DNA from: Daphnia pulex
Lineage: Eukaryota; Arthropoda; Branchiopoda; Diplostraca; Daphniidae
Direction of reading: 5' to 3'
DNA: 64,000 bases
NCBI RefSeq assembly: GCF_021134715.1
Contig: NC_060025.1
Span: 9,486,001 to 9,550,000, forward strand
Of this stretch, positions 54,001 through 64,000 are shown one piece after another. The number at the start of each line of letters is the position of its first letter. Position 1 is the stretch's first letter. A model generated the notes under the pieces. It did no database searches and was not told the origin of the DNA. It saw only the letters and a program-made list of their open reading frames with translations. Both the position numbers and the translations under genes were made by a program.

Positions 54001-57000
54001 GCCACGACTGAATGTGATCGATGACGAATCGTCAACTGAAGATGAAGAGAATTCGGCAGCTCCTCAACTCAATAAGGAAAACATCGCTGTTTACAATCGA
54101 CGTCTGCCTGGCTGTTTTTCCAATTGCCGCCCTCTTCCTGGACAACCGTGTTTCGTCTATGCGATTGACTTTACGTTGATCAAGCCTTGCCTAGATATTA
54201 CCAAACTGTATTTCCCATTCGCCGTCGACACGAAACTGGCCATTTTGACGTCCAAAGTCATACCTGCCATTTGCCCATTTCCTGTGATAACCCGAGCCGG
54301 TGAATTTCAAGTCAACTTGTGCGGAGCTGATTCAGTCATCCTTGACCAGAGCCAGATGGGAAAACTGGAACGATTTCATCAATTCGTGTTCCAGGATGTT
54401 CTCTTTTTGTGGAAGCGACAGCTCGAGTTTGACGTGCTGGCCTCTGACTTGCAGTACCTGGTGGTCCCTCTGCAAACGGCAAACGACAAGATCGACTTTG
54501 CCCTCGTTGAAAATATGATCAACGCCCCAGCAATTAATTGGGAGAAACCGCCCTACACTGGAGATCATTTTATCTTTGATTCAAGCCGGCTCATCGATTC
54601 GGTTATCGTCCCGTCTTATAAACCGCTGGGCACTCTGAACGCTTTTTACGTGGACCGTGTTTCAGATTTGACACCCCTCACTCCGTTTCCCAACAACGAG
54701 TTTAAAACGTACGCATCTTATTTCCAGCTCAAGTACAAACTCACGTTGACTAATCAGCAGCAGCAGCTTCTTCAAGTCAGTCGTGAGATATCTGGCAAAA
54801 ATTTCCTCGTCAACAGGTACTAATAAATATTATCGTGGCCAGTTTATGGTTAACTAAAATAAAACATTTGAATTTTCAACAGAGCTGCTTCAACAAGAGA
54901 AGAAACGCCAATGCATCTAGTGGCCGAGTTGTGTCATGTTCATCCGCTGGCCGGATCGATTTGGAAACAGGTGGTCTGGCTCCCTTGCATTCTCCACCGT
55001 CTTGATCGCATGCTGGTGGCTGAAGAACTCCGTGTCCTTGTCTACAAGGAAGCCAACATTGGAATTGAATTCTTACCCGGATCCGTCAACGTTTCTTCCG
55101 TTTGGTGCCCTTTGCGACTTCGACCCCAAAAGTCTCGTGCTGAAAGCCGCTGTGTCGCAGACCCCACACTTTTGGCCAGCACTTTGAAACCTTCCACCTT
55201 CATGGATTATTTGGATCTCGACGTCAATATGATGTGGAGTTTTGATTATGATGAATCGGAAAAAGATCTCAGTCCAAACCAGTCTTCCATCGAACAAACC
55301 CCGGCCGAAACATTCATCGCTACATCCTCACCGAAGAAACCAAGTGAGTTGAATTTGCCCAATCCTGGCAGCTATTCCGCATTCAAAGAATTTCCAGATT
55401 CAATTGACGAGCAAAGGAACAAATGGACTGATTTGGCTAATGGGAATACGTCGGATGACCTACCAACTTGTCCACCGGAAACTTTTAATCTGAAATTCGA
55501 TTCCGGAAACTCTGGAATGCTCTCCAAATTTGGCCCTTCACCCGGAATGATATTAGAAGCCCTCACCCTTGCCAAGACGCACGAAGGATTCGACATGGAA
55601 CGTTCGGAAACGATTGGCGACTCCATTTTAAAGTTGGTCATATCCATTTATGTGTACGGAGAAACGGGTAGTGACCGCTGCGACGAAGGCAGACTCAGTC
55701 TCATGCGGATGCGCCAGATCAACAACAAACATCTTTTCAAGTTGGGCGCCAAAAAGGACATTGGGGAATTCACCGTCGCTCAAAGATTCGAACTAATGGC
55801 AAATTTCCTCCCTCCTGGATTCAAAACGCCGACTGATCCTGACACTGACATCAATGCTCATGTCCAGCAATATGTCCTGATGAAGAATGTGGCAGATTGC
55901 ATGGAAGCTTTGATTGGTGTTTATCTGACCACTACTGGAATCAAGGGTGCCATCAAACTCATGGACTGGATGGGATTGAAAACTGTTCCTCGACTCGAGA
56001 TCGCCACCTTCAACGAAATGAATGGATTTCCGATACTCCCGTCAACGTTTGCATCATCCACTTTAAACGATACTCAACTCAAAGATCAAGAGGAGGCTCT
56101 ATCGCAGCTCTTTGCCGGATTAGAATCATTTGAAAAACGTCTCCGCTATACTTTCAAGAACAAAGCTTTGCTCATTGAAGCGCTTACACACGCCTCCTAC
56201 ATTCCCAATCGAATCACCAATTGTTACCAGAGACTGGAATTCCTCGGTGATGCTGTGCTAGGTACTCGAATTGTTACACTTTTCACAAAAGAATCATTTT
56301 AATCGTTTTGATTCGCAGATTATCTCGTTACGAGGTATTACTATGACAATCCTTGTCAGTACACCCCGGCCATTCTAACGGATCTTCGTTCGGCCATGGT
56401 AAACAACGAGACCTTTGCTGTCATGGCGGTCAAGAACCGTTTCCACCTCTACTTGAAGCATCTTTCCTTGTCTCTCAACGTGATTCTGGATCGATTCGTT
56501 CGATCACAAGAAGAAAATGGACATTTGCTGATGCATAATGTGAGTACGGCGGAGCTTTTGATTTGATTATTATCGACTTTTTTTAATTGAATTTGGTTGT
56601 TAGTATTTTGTTCTTGAAGAAACCAGTGAGCCAGACCAATCCCTGGCCAGCAATATTGACGTTCCTAAAGTGTTGGGCGACATTTTCGAGTCAGTGGCAG
56701 GTGCCATATTTGTCGATTCGGGCATGTCGCTCGATGCAGTTTGGAAATCTTACCTGCCCTTTTTACACGACGCATTGGGTAAGTTGTAATTGTTTGAAAT
56801 TTTTCTGAATAGCCTAATGATTTCTATTTAATTGCTTCCAGAAAAATTTAATGAGAAAATTCCCATTTCTGCCCTGCGAGTACTTCATGAGCGCTACCCT
56901 AACGCCCTCAAATTCAGGTAACTTGATACTTAAACTAGCAGAAAATTGAGCATTAGGAAATTCATCTTGATTGCAGGAAATCTGAAAGTCTTGCCGATGG

Positions 57001-57145
57001 GAGATTGTGCGTGGCAATAGAAATCCAAGGGACGCGTGTGTTTAAGGGCGCTGGCGGTAATTCGAAAACAGCTAAAAGTGCTGCTGCCAAATACGCACTG
57101 AGCGTTCTCAACAAACAGGACGACAATCAAGTCGAAGAATGTTGA
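51096..57145 (+). CDS. Dcr-2: Dicer-2-like ribonuclease III
   Basis: Eighteen exons: 51096-51155, 51218-51413, 51475-51544, 51626-51807, 51880-52027, 52097-52338, 52415-52541, 52612-52746, 52805-52880, 52941-53117, 53180-53264, 53337-53580, 53674-54816, 54883-56261, 56319-56539, 56604-56778, 56842-56917 and 56977-57145. The total is 4905 nt, or 1634 aa. Helicase: LPTGSGKT at 36-43, DECH at 147-150, and GRAR at 500-503. A dimerisation (DUF283) region lies near 640-690. PAZ ends with [13 protein letters not shown] near 977. RNase IIIa has ERSETIGDS near 1200, RNase IIIb has [10 protein letters not shown] near 1411, and a dsRBD covers 1560-1626. An intact DECH helicase, a short IIIa linker and about 1.6 kaa favour Dicer-2, the antiviral/siRNA enzyme, over Dicer-1. 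Catalytic Glu/Asp residues are present in both RNase III domains. Assignment as Dcr-2 rather than another paralogue was not tested by phylogeny. Confidence 0.92.
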
Positions 57146-58317
57146 AACTTTTATGTATGTGATTTGTTTATCTTCCACAGTCAAGAAGCTACTTATTTGT
57201 GAGTTTAATTTAATTCATGCTCAAACACATTTTTGTGGGAATTTTTAACTGGCTGCCTTTAAAATACTTTTGCAATGCCACGTGAACTAAGTTTTTTTTT
57301 ACATTGTTACACGTATAAGAAATACGGATTATAATTGTTTCTGTTTTGGTGAGATAAAATCTATTGTCTAAACCAATTTTGTCTGCCGATATTTGTTAAA
57401 AAGTCTTAACTGTTCAATTATTATTGATAATGAAAGCTGAAACTCTTTTCAAAGGACCAATCCCTCATCCATTCAAGAGAAATTCTTTTTTGGGTCGTGA
57501 CGAATTGTCGTTTTGAATTGTTACATCCGTTGTGGCCAGCCTTGTTGGTGGTGTGAAAAGTCAATTGGGAAATCAGACTGGCTGCTCTTTGAATCCCATT
57601 TGGAATTTGTCATCCCATAAATGTTACGTAAGTTATTAGTAACAGTTTAATGTCGTCTTAGATAAGTCATTACAAATTATTTCCAGCAGTTACCAAGGCG
57701 AAATAAATCAGGAAGATGTATTACAGAAAGTAATATAAAAGGCACAAATAATATACAGGTAATGAATATGAAAATAATAAAACGGTATAGGAATCGAAAT
57801 TATGCAATTAACGGTAGTAATTTAACCGAAAGAGAGGGGGAAAACAAAATTATATGGTTCTAATTTCTCCATTACTAAACTACTTATTTGTGATATAATA
57901 AGCTTGTTTGATCCGGAAATGTGAATGGTAATATAAATCACGCTATATAGAGTCGTACCATTTTTTTTTAGATATTGTGTGTGAATTGCCAAAAATTTCC
58001 AAAGTCTTCAAATTTAAATAATAGTGAAGATTACTGTAAAAGGTAGATGCATTCAAGCAGCTGCAGTACTCTGTTCTCTATATAATCAGGAAGACCAAGA
58101 CGTGTATAAAGGCCCACCACAAAATGTTTTTTCAACTTCTTCTTCTATGCGAAGGCTAATTTAATAACAATGAAATGTGGATTATTACCAAATTGATTTG
58201 TTTTAAAATTTGAAAAATTCAACCCCCCGGTAATAGTGCGGTGACAATAAAATTAAACAACACTGGAATATCATAATTGTGTTTTTTTTCTACTTAATTC
58301 TTACTTGTCTCTTTTTT
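57146..58317. other. Convergent spacer (Dicer / TNF)
   Basis: About 1.2 kb of AT-rich DNA between two 3' ends, holding both 3' UTRs. No coding or RNA gene was recognised. Confidence 0.5.
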
Positions 58318-61300
58318 TTATGAAAAATCAGCAATAGGAGCCATTCGAATGAGCCCGAAAAAAGTCTTGCTGGGTTGCAGGACCGAGTAGCGAAGTGGTT
58401 CAATATCTCGCAGGAAAAGTTTGTCGCCTTCTCTCAATTGGGTGGCGGCCGCCGTGTAGCAGGTGTTGGCTTTGGGGAACGACGTTTCAGAAAAGGCTGA
58501 CGTAATGCAACGTAGGAATGGCTCCGTATTGATGAAGACTTCGTAAGCGTTTGTGGAATGTTCGTCTAGATAATGGACCTGTTTTGGAATGGGAGAAAAT
58601 CATGTACAAGGTATATTTCAATTTTCTCACATCTCCACCCATTTTTTTATTAGTGCAAATTTTCCGTTTTGTAACTAGCTATTATTTCTTCGTTCTAATA
58701 AATTCTTCTCCTTTAACAGCTTTTGTTTACGCATGGCCAAATCCGGAAAAATTGAAATAAGGCGGTAATGGAAAAAGCCAACCGTTAAAATGTGAGTAAT
58801 AATAAAGATTGTTTTCCGACGTAAATAGAAAAGTTTGTTGCCTCGAGGCTTGTCGAAATGATTATGTATGTACCGAAATGGTGGTGGGCTATTTACCTGG
58901 GCGTAGATAAAGTACAGTCCGCTCTGTTTGACAGTAAGTATAGCGCCGTCAATTTTTACTAGAGGTGTTGTTTTGAGCGGGGAGTCCCAGTTGCTCGGAG
59001 CTATTTTCCATGACGTGTGAAGTCCAAGTTCATTCCTGGAGGCTATTTCTACTGGAAAAAAAATAATAGAAATTCGTTTAAAACTACGACATAAATGAAT
59101 AAAATAAAAAACCGTTTTGAACGTTTTTGAACGGTTTGAATTTAGGATCGATTGTTTAACATTTTTCCTATCGATATCTAATATGCAAATGATTGACTAA
59201 TCAGAAGATAGTGTCGTCTGCTTTTTCTTTCTTTCATTGTGCCATGCGTTTTGCTCAACAAGTTTCAGAAAACCAAGTTTGAGATTACAAAGAAAACAGA
59301 TTACTTTTACGGAAACTGCTGCACGAAGAATTATCAAACAAACAAAATTAGAAAAATATGGTCGTCGCGTGTCAACTCTGGTCGTGTTTCTAGATGAAGT
59401 CGCTAAGTACACACCTACTCCATGCTGTTTTGGCGGGTAAATAAAACTTAAAATGAATATGGAATCATGGTGTAATAGATTCCATGATGGAAGCTTAAAT
59501 AGAATAGTTGAAATTAAACCTGTTTCAAATTTGTGTTCCTGACTAGCATTCTACTGCGTTTAACTACATTCATGATGTAAACCCCCTGTCGAAACATGGA
59601 AGTTTGTTATTGCAATTTGTAACTTTTTCCCTTCGTGCAGATTTGAGCAGCCTCAACCAGCCATCATAACCACGTGATCTACATAACCACAAGTTCTGCA
59701 AGTTTTGCTTTGTGCTGGCGGATTCTCAGAATCATCATCACTTGGGTAATGAGAATTTTCGTTACTTTTTTTTAACCTGTGACCTGCCAGATGTTCTAGT
59801 GATGCATGACTTGCATTTTACAAAGAAACTTTCCTTTTCATAACAATTAGGGTTTACCCACTGTCTCGTTTACTACTTTTCATTACTTGTGAATATTTTT
59901 CGTAACTCTTGTTTTAATTTTCATTTAGGTAAACAGCAGCCCGTTTGATTGCAGAAACTGCCGGTCGAGTTACGTCTCCCTTCTTTCCCTTTCTTAAAAT
60001 GTCCTTGTGTATGCCCATGTGAATGTGGGTGTATTCACAAAGGACACCCTTTTTTCCTACCCTTTTTCAGCAGATGGATGAATCACTTTATGGATGGATG
60101 TTGGCCGGATATTCCAGGCTAAAAGGTAGGACAAAATGTCCATCTCATTCTTCTTTTTTGGCTGTTTTTTTCCCTTACCGTTTTTGTTGAATCAGTTAAG
60201 AGTTAATTTAATAGCTCATAATGTCTAGAACGACTGTAGATCAGGCCTGTTTTTGTTCTACCTCACAATCTTGTCTAAATCGAATTTGAAAACTATTTGA
60301 ACTTGAAACACTTGAAGCAAAAGTCCAGGTAGATATTTTTATGAGCTAGAGAGAGACCTGCCGCCTCACTGGCACCTCTTCATTGGAGATTACAATCGGG
60401 AACGTGTTTGATTCACAACAATAACAAAAGGTTCTCGTTGTACAAAAGAAGAAGAAGGAAAAACCCCGAAAACCGTTATCAATGTCTCATTACATTTCCT
60501 TGACGACCAAAGTGGGTCAGCGCGGCGAAATGTCTTTCATTTCCCGTCGAAGGCGCCGCTTGGCCCGTGCGTCTCGTGCCAGCGTGAATCTCGTTTTCTT
60601 CTTCTTTTCGATTTTTGTTGGGCAAGAGACGCAAAAGGGGCGCCTGCATATTAACTGTTTATTGTTCCAACGTGACTATCTAAAAACTAATCAAAACAGA
60701 TGATGCTGCTGCTGCATCCCCACTCCTTTTCTTCTCCATCCGTGTATCATAAAAGCTCTTTTTTTTTCGGGGAATGGCAAGGTCAAACTGAATTTTTTGG
60801 CGCACATCTTTGGCGAAACCCAAGGCTATCGCGGCGTTAGAGTTCCTGGATCAATTCCTCCGACCGAGGATGACGATTACTCATCCAATACAGTTGGATA
60901 CGCCAATGCGATTTGAATAATCTTTTCTTTTTTTGTTGGTAACCTTATTTTCTTCAATTAATCTAAATGGCAAGATCTGATGATTCGACTCCATCTCGTT
61001 ATTATTCATAAGAGAAAATGGCCGAGTATGATGGAGAATCGCCGGCCATCTAACTGACACCACCCCCCATTTCGTGTACGTAATTCATTCCCCCCCAAAA
61101 AAAGAAAACGTAACGAGATGCAGCACCGAAAAAAAGAACCGCAATGTGGCCGAATCATTACCAACATTATTGATGTTAACGGCCGAAAATCATTCTTTCT
61201 TTTTCTTTTTAAAATTGTATCTAGCTAGCCAAATTCATGTCGTTTGTGTTTTTAACTACCTTGATTTTCGTAGCTGGTCGATGTGGAGTTGCGGGTGTCG

Positions 61301-64000
61301 GCCACCAAGTGAACGGCGGTGGCCGTGTGGCTGAGATCACGCAGCTGCTTCTTGTTGATTCTCTTTTTTCCGCTGCTGGACGATGGCGAATCTCGTGAAA
61401 TTTGGTCCTCATTGTCCGACGACTGCTGTGAAGATGAGCCACTACGAGCATTGACGGCCGGCTGGTTGACCTTGTAGACGTTGGGTTGTTGTTGTTGCCT
61501 GACTTGGCTGGAAGAAGATCCGACGGATGCGGTGACTGTTTTGGTCAGAATGGCGGGTGCAGTTGCGGCGCTGATGCGGTCCTCTTGCAACGAACCGCCA
61601 GATGCGTAGGGTCCGGCTCCGATGGAGAAAATGCCGTTGCTCCTGGACCAAATTTTTTGATCGACCGATAACGGCCCCGTGTTCTCCGACGACGTTTTGA
61701 CCCTGCTGTGCCGGAATTCCACATTGCTGGGAGCCACGCTGCTCTTGGCTGCCGCTGGAGGAGATGTCGTATCGGACGGCGATCGCAAGTCTTGGCCGTT
61801 AGCCTCAAACTCGGCTGCGACGGAACTCAATTCGACGTCGTCGACCAGCGCAGGGGATCGAGTCGTCGATTTCTGGTGACGATGGCGTGGCTTTTCTTTA
61901 TTCCGGTTGCGCCAGAAATTGTTTTGTCGATGGTGCGGTTGCTGCTGCTGGACGACGGCGGCGTCCGACTCTGCCGACCTGCTTTGCCCGGGTTCGTTTC
62001 TCCCGTTATTTGTCAGCAGCGATTGGTAAATGCGCAATCCTTCGGTGCGGTTGGGCGGAGTGGCGCCGTAGCCGCGATCGAAAATGGGGACGCCATCCTG
62101 AGTGTGCGAACTCAGATCGGCTTGGCGTTTGTTGCGATTCTTGGATTGTCCGTCCATTTTCGAAACTCGTTTGCTGCTGCTGCTGTTGGCCGTCCGCCTT
62201 TGCCAATCGACTTCGAGCATTTCATTCCGCTCTGCCGGAGTGTGGATGGATGAGAAAACGCGAATGTCTTTCTTCTCTTCTTCTTCTTCTTCTTGATCAT
62301 CCAGGCCACTCAACAGGAGGGCCGACGACTTGTCACCATCGGCGGCTAGGCTCAAATCGACGATTTCGCCAGGTTGGTCCGTTTCCTTGAATTGAAAACA
62401 AAAAAGATAATCGAAAAAAAATTAATTAAATATCTACGGCGAAAACAGTTATACACAAATGAGAAGAAAAAAGAAAGTTGATGATGAAGTGACGAAAAGC
62501 TCTGAGCGCATAGCCCAAAACGATATTTTTCAATTAAGATCTTGGACGTATACGTGGTAGTAGGTTTGCGCAATAATACGCGATTGATTGTGCCGCGCTG
62601 ACTACTTTTCGTGTCTTGTCTACTTCATTTGGGAGAATGAGTGAGTGTGTTGTTAAATTAAAAGTCTTTGGGGGTCAAACTTGATTATCAGGCACTTTTG
62701 TGTGTATCAAGCGCGAAAAAACGGCTTGTCATTTATTCACACTTTATGACAAGCTAGAAAAGAAAAGAAAAGGGGGTCTTTCATCAGCAGGTCCATTGTC
62801 TATTGCTATTCGACTTTCTCTTTACAGTTCATTAAGCCAAACTTGTGTTATCCGATAGTCGCTTGTTTTGTTTTGTTTTTCTGGCCGAAACCTTGGACCG
62901 TTTCTCATCGAGGCCTATCCGCCTATGTGTGTGTGTAAAATTGAATGCAAATGTGTGCGTCCTAGAATTTCTCGTGAACTGGCTCTGAAGTTGCACATGT
63001 AGCGCACGTCAAATTCAAACGCCTTTTCTTCTCTTGTTAGGACGACGAGAGAGTCGTGCCACTATATAGGCGCTAGTCGCTTTCTACATCTCTCCTCCTT
63101 TTCTTGGCCTGCGATTTCATTATGCGAGTTTTGATTTATCACCAGTCCAACTTCTTCTTCTTTTTCGACTCTCGCATTTCAAAGGTTCGCCGCTGCGCTT
63201 TTGCACTCGGACTCCAAATGTAATCAATTGGCATGGGACCATTTGGCGCTGCGAGGAGATTCTCTTTTGACTTTTGGATTGAGCCCAAAAAGACTCGAAA
63301 GAGACTAAGAAAAAAGAGAGAATAGCAGTTAACCGAGAATTTCTCACAATTGCTGCTGCTCGATTCGATTTCATAAACGACGTGAATAATTGCACGTGGG
63401 ATGGGTGTGTCGAAAACATGTCGAGTCGGACTAACAGAGAGAGAGGCCCTACCCCGTATTTGGTGCGACTGGCGACAGTTAAATCAATGCCCAGGCAGAA
63501 ATGGGCAGCAGGATCACACACACACACGCTTGACGTTCAAATGTTTTTTTTTCCCCTCAACAGATTTTAGTGTAGACCCGACAGAAAATTCACCTGTCCG
63601 ACCTGTGAGAGTAGGTCACATTTCATTTCGATTTGGAAAAGGTGAAAAATGGATAGGATAAATAATAATCAGAAAAAGAATGTGTCGGGATCAATCGAAC
63701 AAGGCGCCATACTCTGATCAGTTTCCATGGTGGTGGTGGTGCCTAATGCTTTGCGTGTTTATTCCCAACTGTCGTCAAACCTCATTCCCAGTCACTGTGC
63801 TGTCTTCTTATGGTCAAATTGAATTAGTTTTCGATCGCGATAGAGAGAGACTACTACACTGCTGTTATGTCTAGCAACAAATCACATCTACCGTGTCAAT
63901 TGTCCAAAGAATTTACCAAAAAGAAAACAACAACCGCTAAATTCAAACACGCAAAGTTGTAGTTTCTCTTACCTGATTATTTTCACCGTTGAAAACGTGT
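58318..64000 (-). CDS. egr: Eiger-like TNF superfamily ligand (5' end beyond the window)
   Basis: Visible exons, minus strand: 63973 to the window edge, 61260-62385, 58897-59051 and 58318-58578. Phases agree (0, 1, 0). The large exon encodes a disordered stalk rich in Ser, Gln and Arg, with a furin-type RNKR site near 62126-62136. It ends in the first TNF strand (TATAVHLVADTRN). The next exons carry GLYFIYAQVHYLDE, the hallmark of the TNF fold, and the terminal KTFFGLIRMAP. This would be a type II membrane ligand released by cleavage and signalling through TNF receptors to JNK, as Drosophila Eiger does. The transmembrane exon is presumably past position 64000. The frame is intact in the part seen. 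Confidence 0.88.
59052..61259 (-). other. Intron within the TNF-domain coding region
   Basis: A 2.2-kb intron that splits the TNF domain after its first strand. Short unrelated open frames occur (for example 59237-59440 and 60482-60703 plus) with no family signature. Confidence 0.55.
62386..63972 (-). other. Intron upstream of the TNF stalk exon
   Basis: A 1.6-kb intron between minus-strand donor GTAAGAG (at 63972) and acceptor AATTCAAG (at 62386). It contains CA/TG-rich and AAAAG-rich patches. No gene was recognised. Confidence 0.55.

Noticed and set aside
61708-62390. Plus-strand frames of 167-181 aa
   Set aside because: Antisense of the long TNF stalk exon, which has a continuous spliced frame into a recognisable TNF domain.

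Overview
The window looks like nuclear DNA of an arthropod, most likely a Daphnia-like crustacean. This is inferred from the gene set (Zasp, HERC4, Dicer-2, an Eiger-type TNF, a C1q/Caspr-type secreted protein), from introns that are mostly 60-95 bases, and from AT-rich spacers. No species-specific marker was tested.

Layout: 1-7350 is gene-poor, low-complexity DNA. A tRNA-Ala(AGC) lies on the minus strand at 7351-7423. A five-coding-exon Zasp-family gene runs on the plus strand (8010-14658). HERC4 (19 exons, 1053 aa) runs on the minus strand (15420-19766). A 14.1-kb env-bearing Ty3/gypsy-type LTR retroelement occupies 20397-34518 on the plus strand. It lies inside the last coding exon of a minus-strand chondroitin N-acetylgalactosaminyltransferase gene: exons 1-8 are at 34519-36750 and the severed C-terminal codons are at 20317-20392. 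Further right on the minus strand are PPM1K (mitochondrial PP2C), a possible 57-aa gene, and an unrecognised 414-aa gene. Next come a decaying CDC20/Fizzy-like WD40 locus on the plus strand with inverted and direct partial copies, and a secreted coiled-coil/Caspr-like/C1q protein on the minus strand. Dicer-2 (18 exons, 1634 aa) is on the plus strand at 51096-57145. A TNF/Eiger gene on the minus strand runs off the right edge.

The retroelement is the most unusual object. It has identical 281-bp LTRs and a 4-bp target duplication. It carries gag with an extra-long coiled-coil N-terminus, a pol whose integrase ends in three AT-hooks, and a 1244-aa envelope with two lectin-like modules and a mucin-like stalk. 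Three accessory ORFs follow: an ankyrin-repeat protein and two small acidic/proline-rich proteins that share a C-terminal motif. A splice donor sits eight bases before the gag ATG and an acceptor ends directly at the env ATG. Together this suggests a 'complex' endogenous retrovirus-like element, intact and recently inserted, that cut a host glycosaminoglycan gene. All statements come from reading the sequence; no database searches were run.
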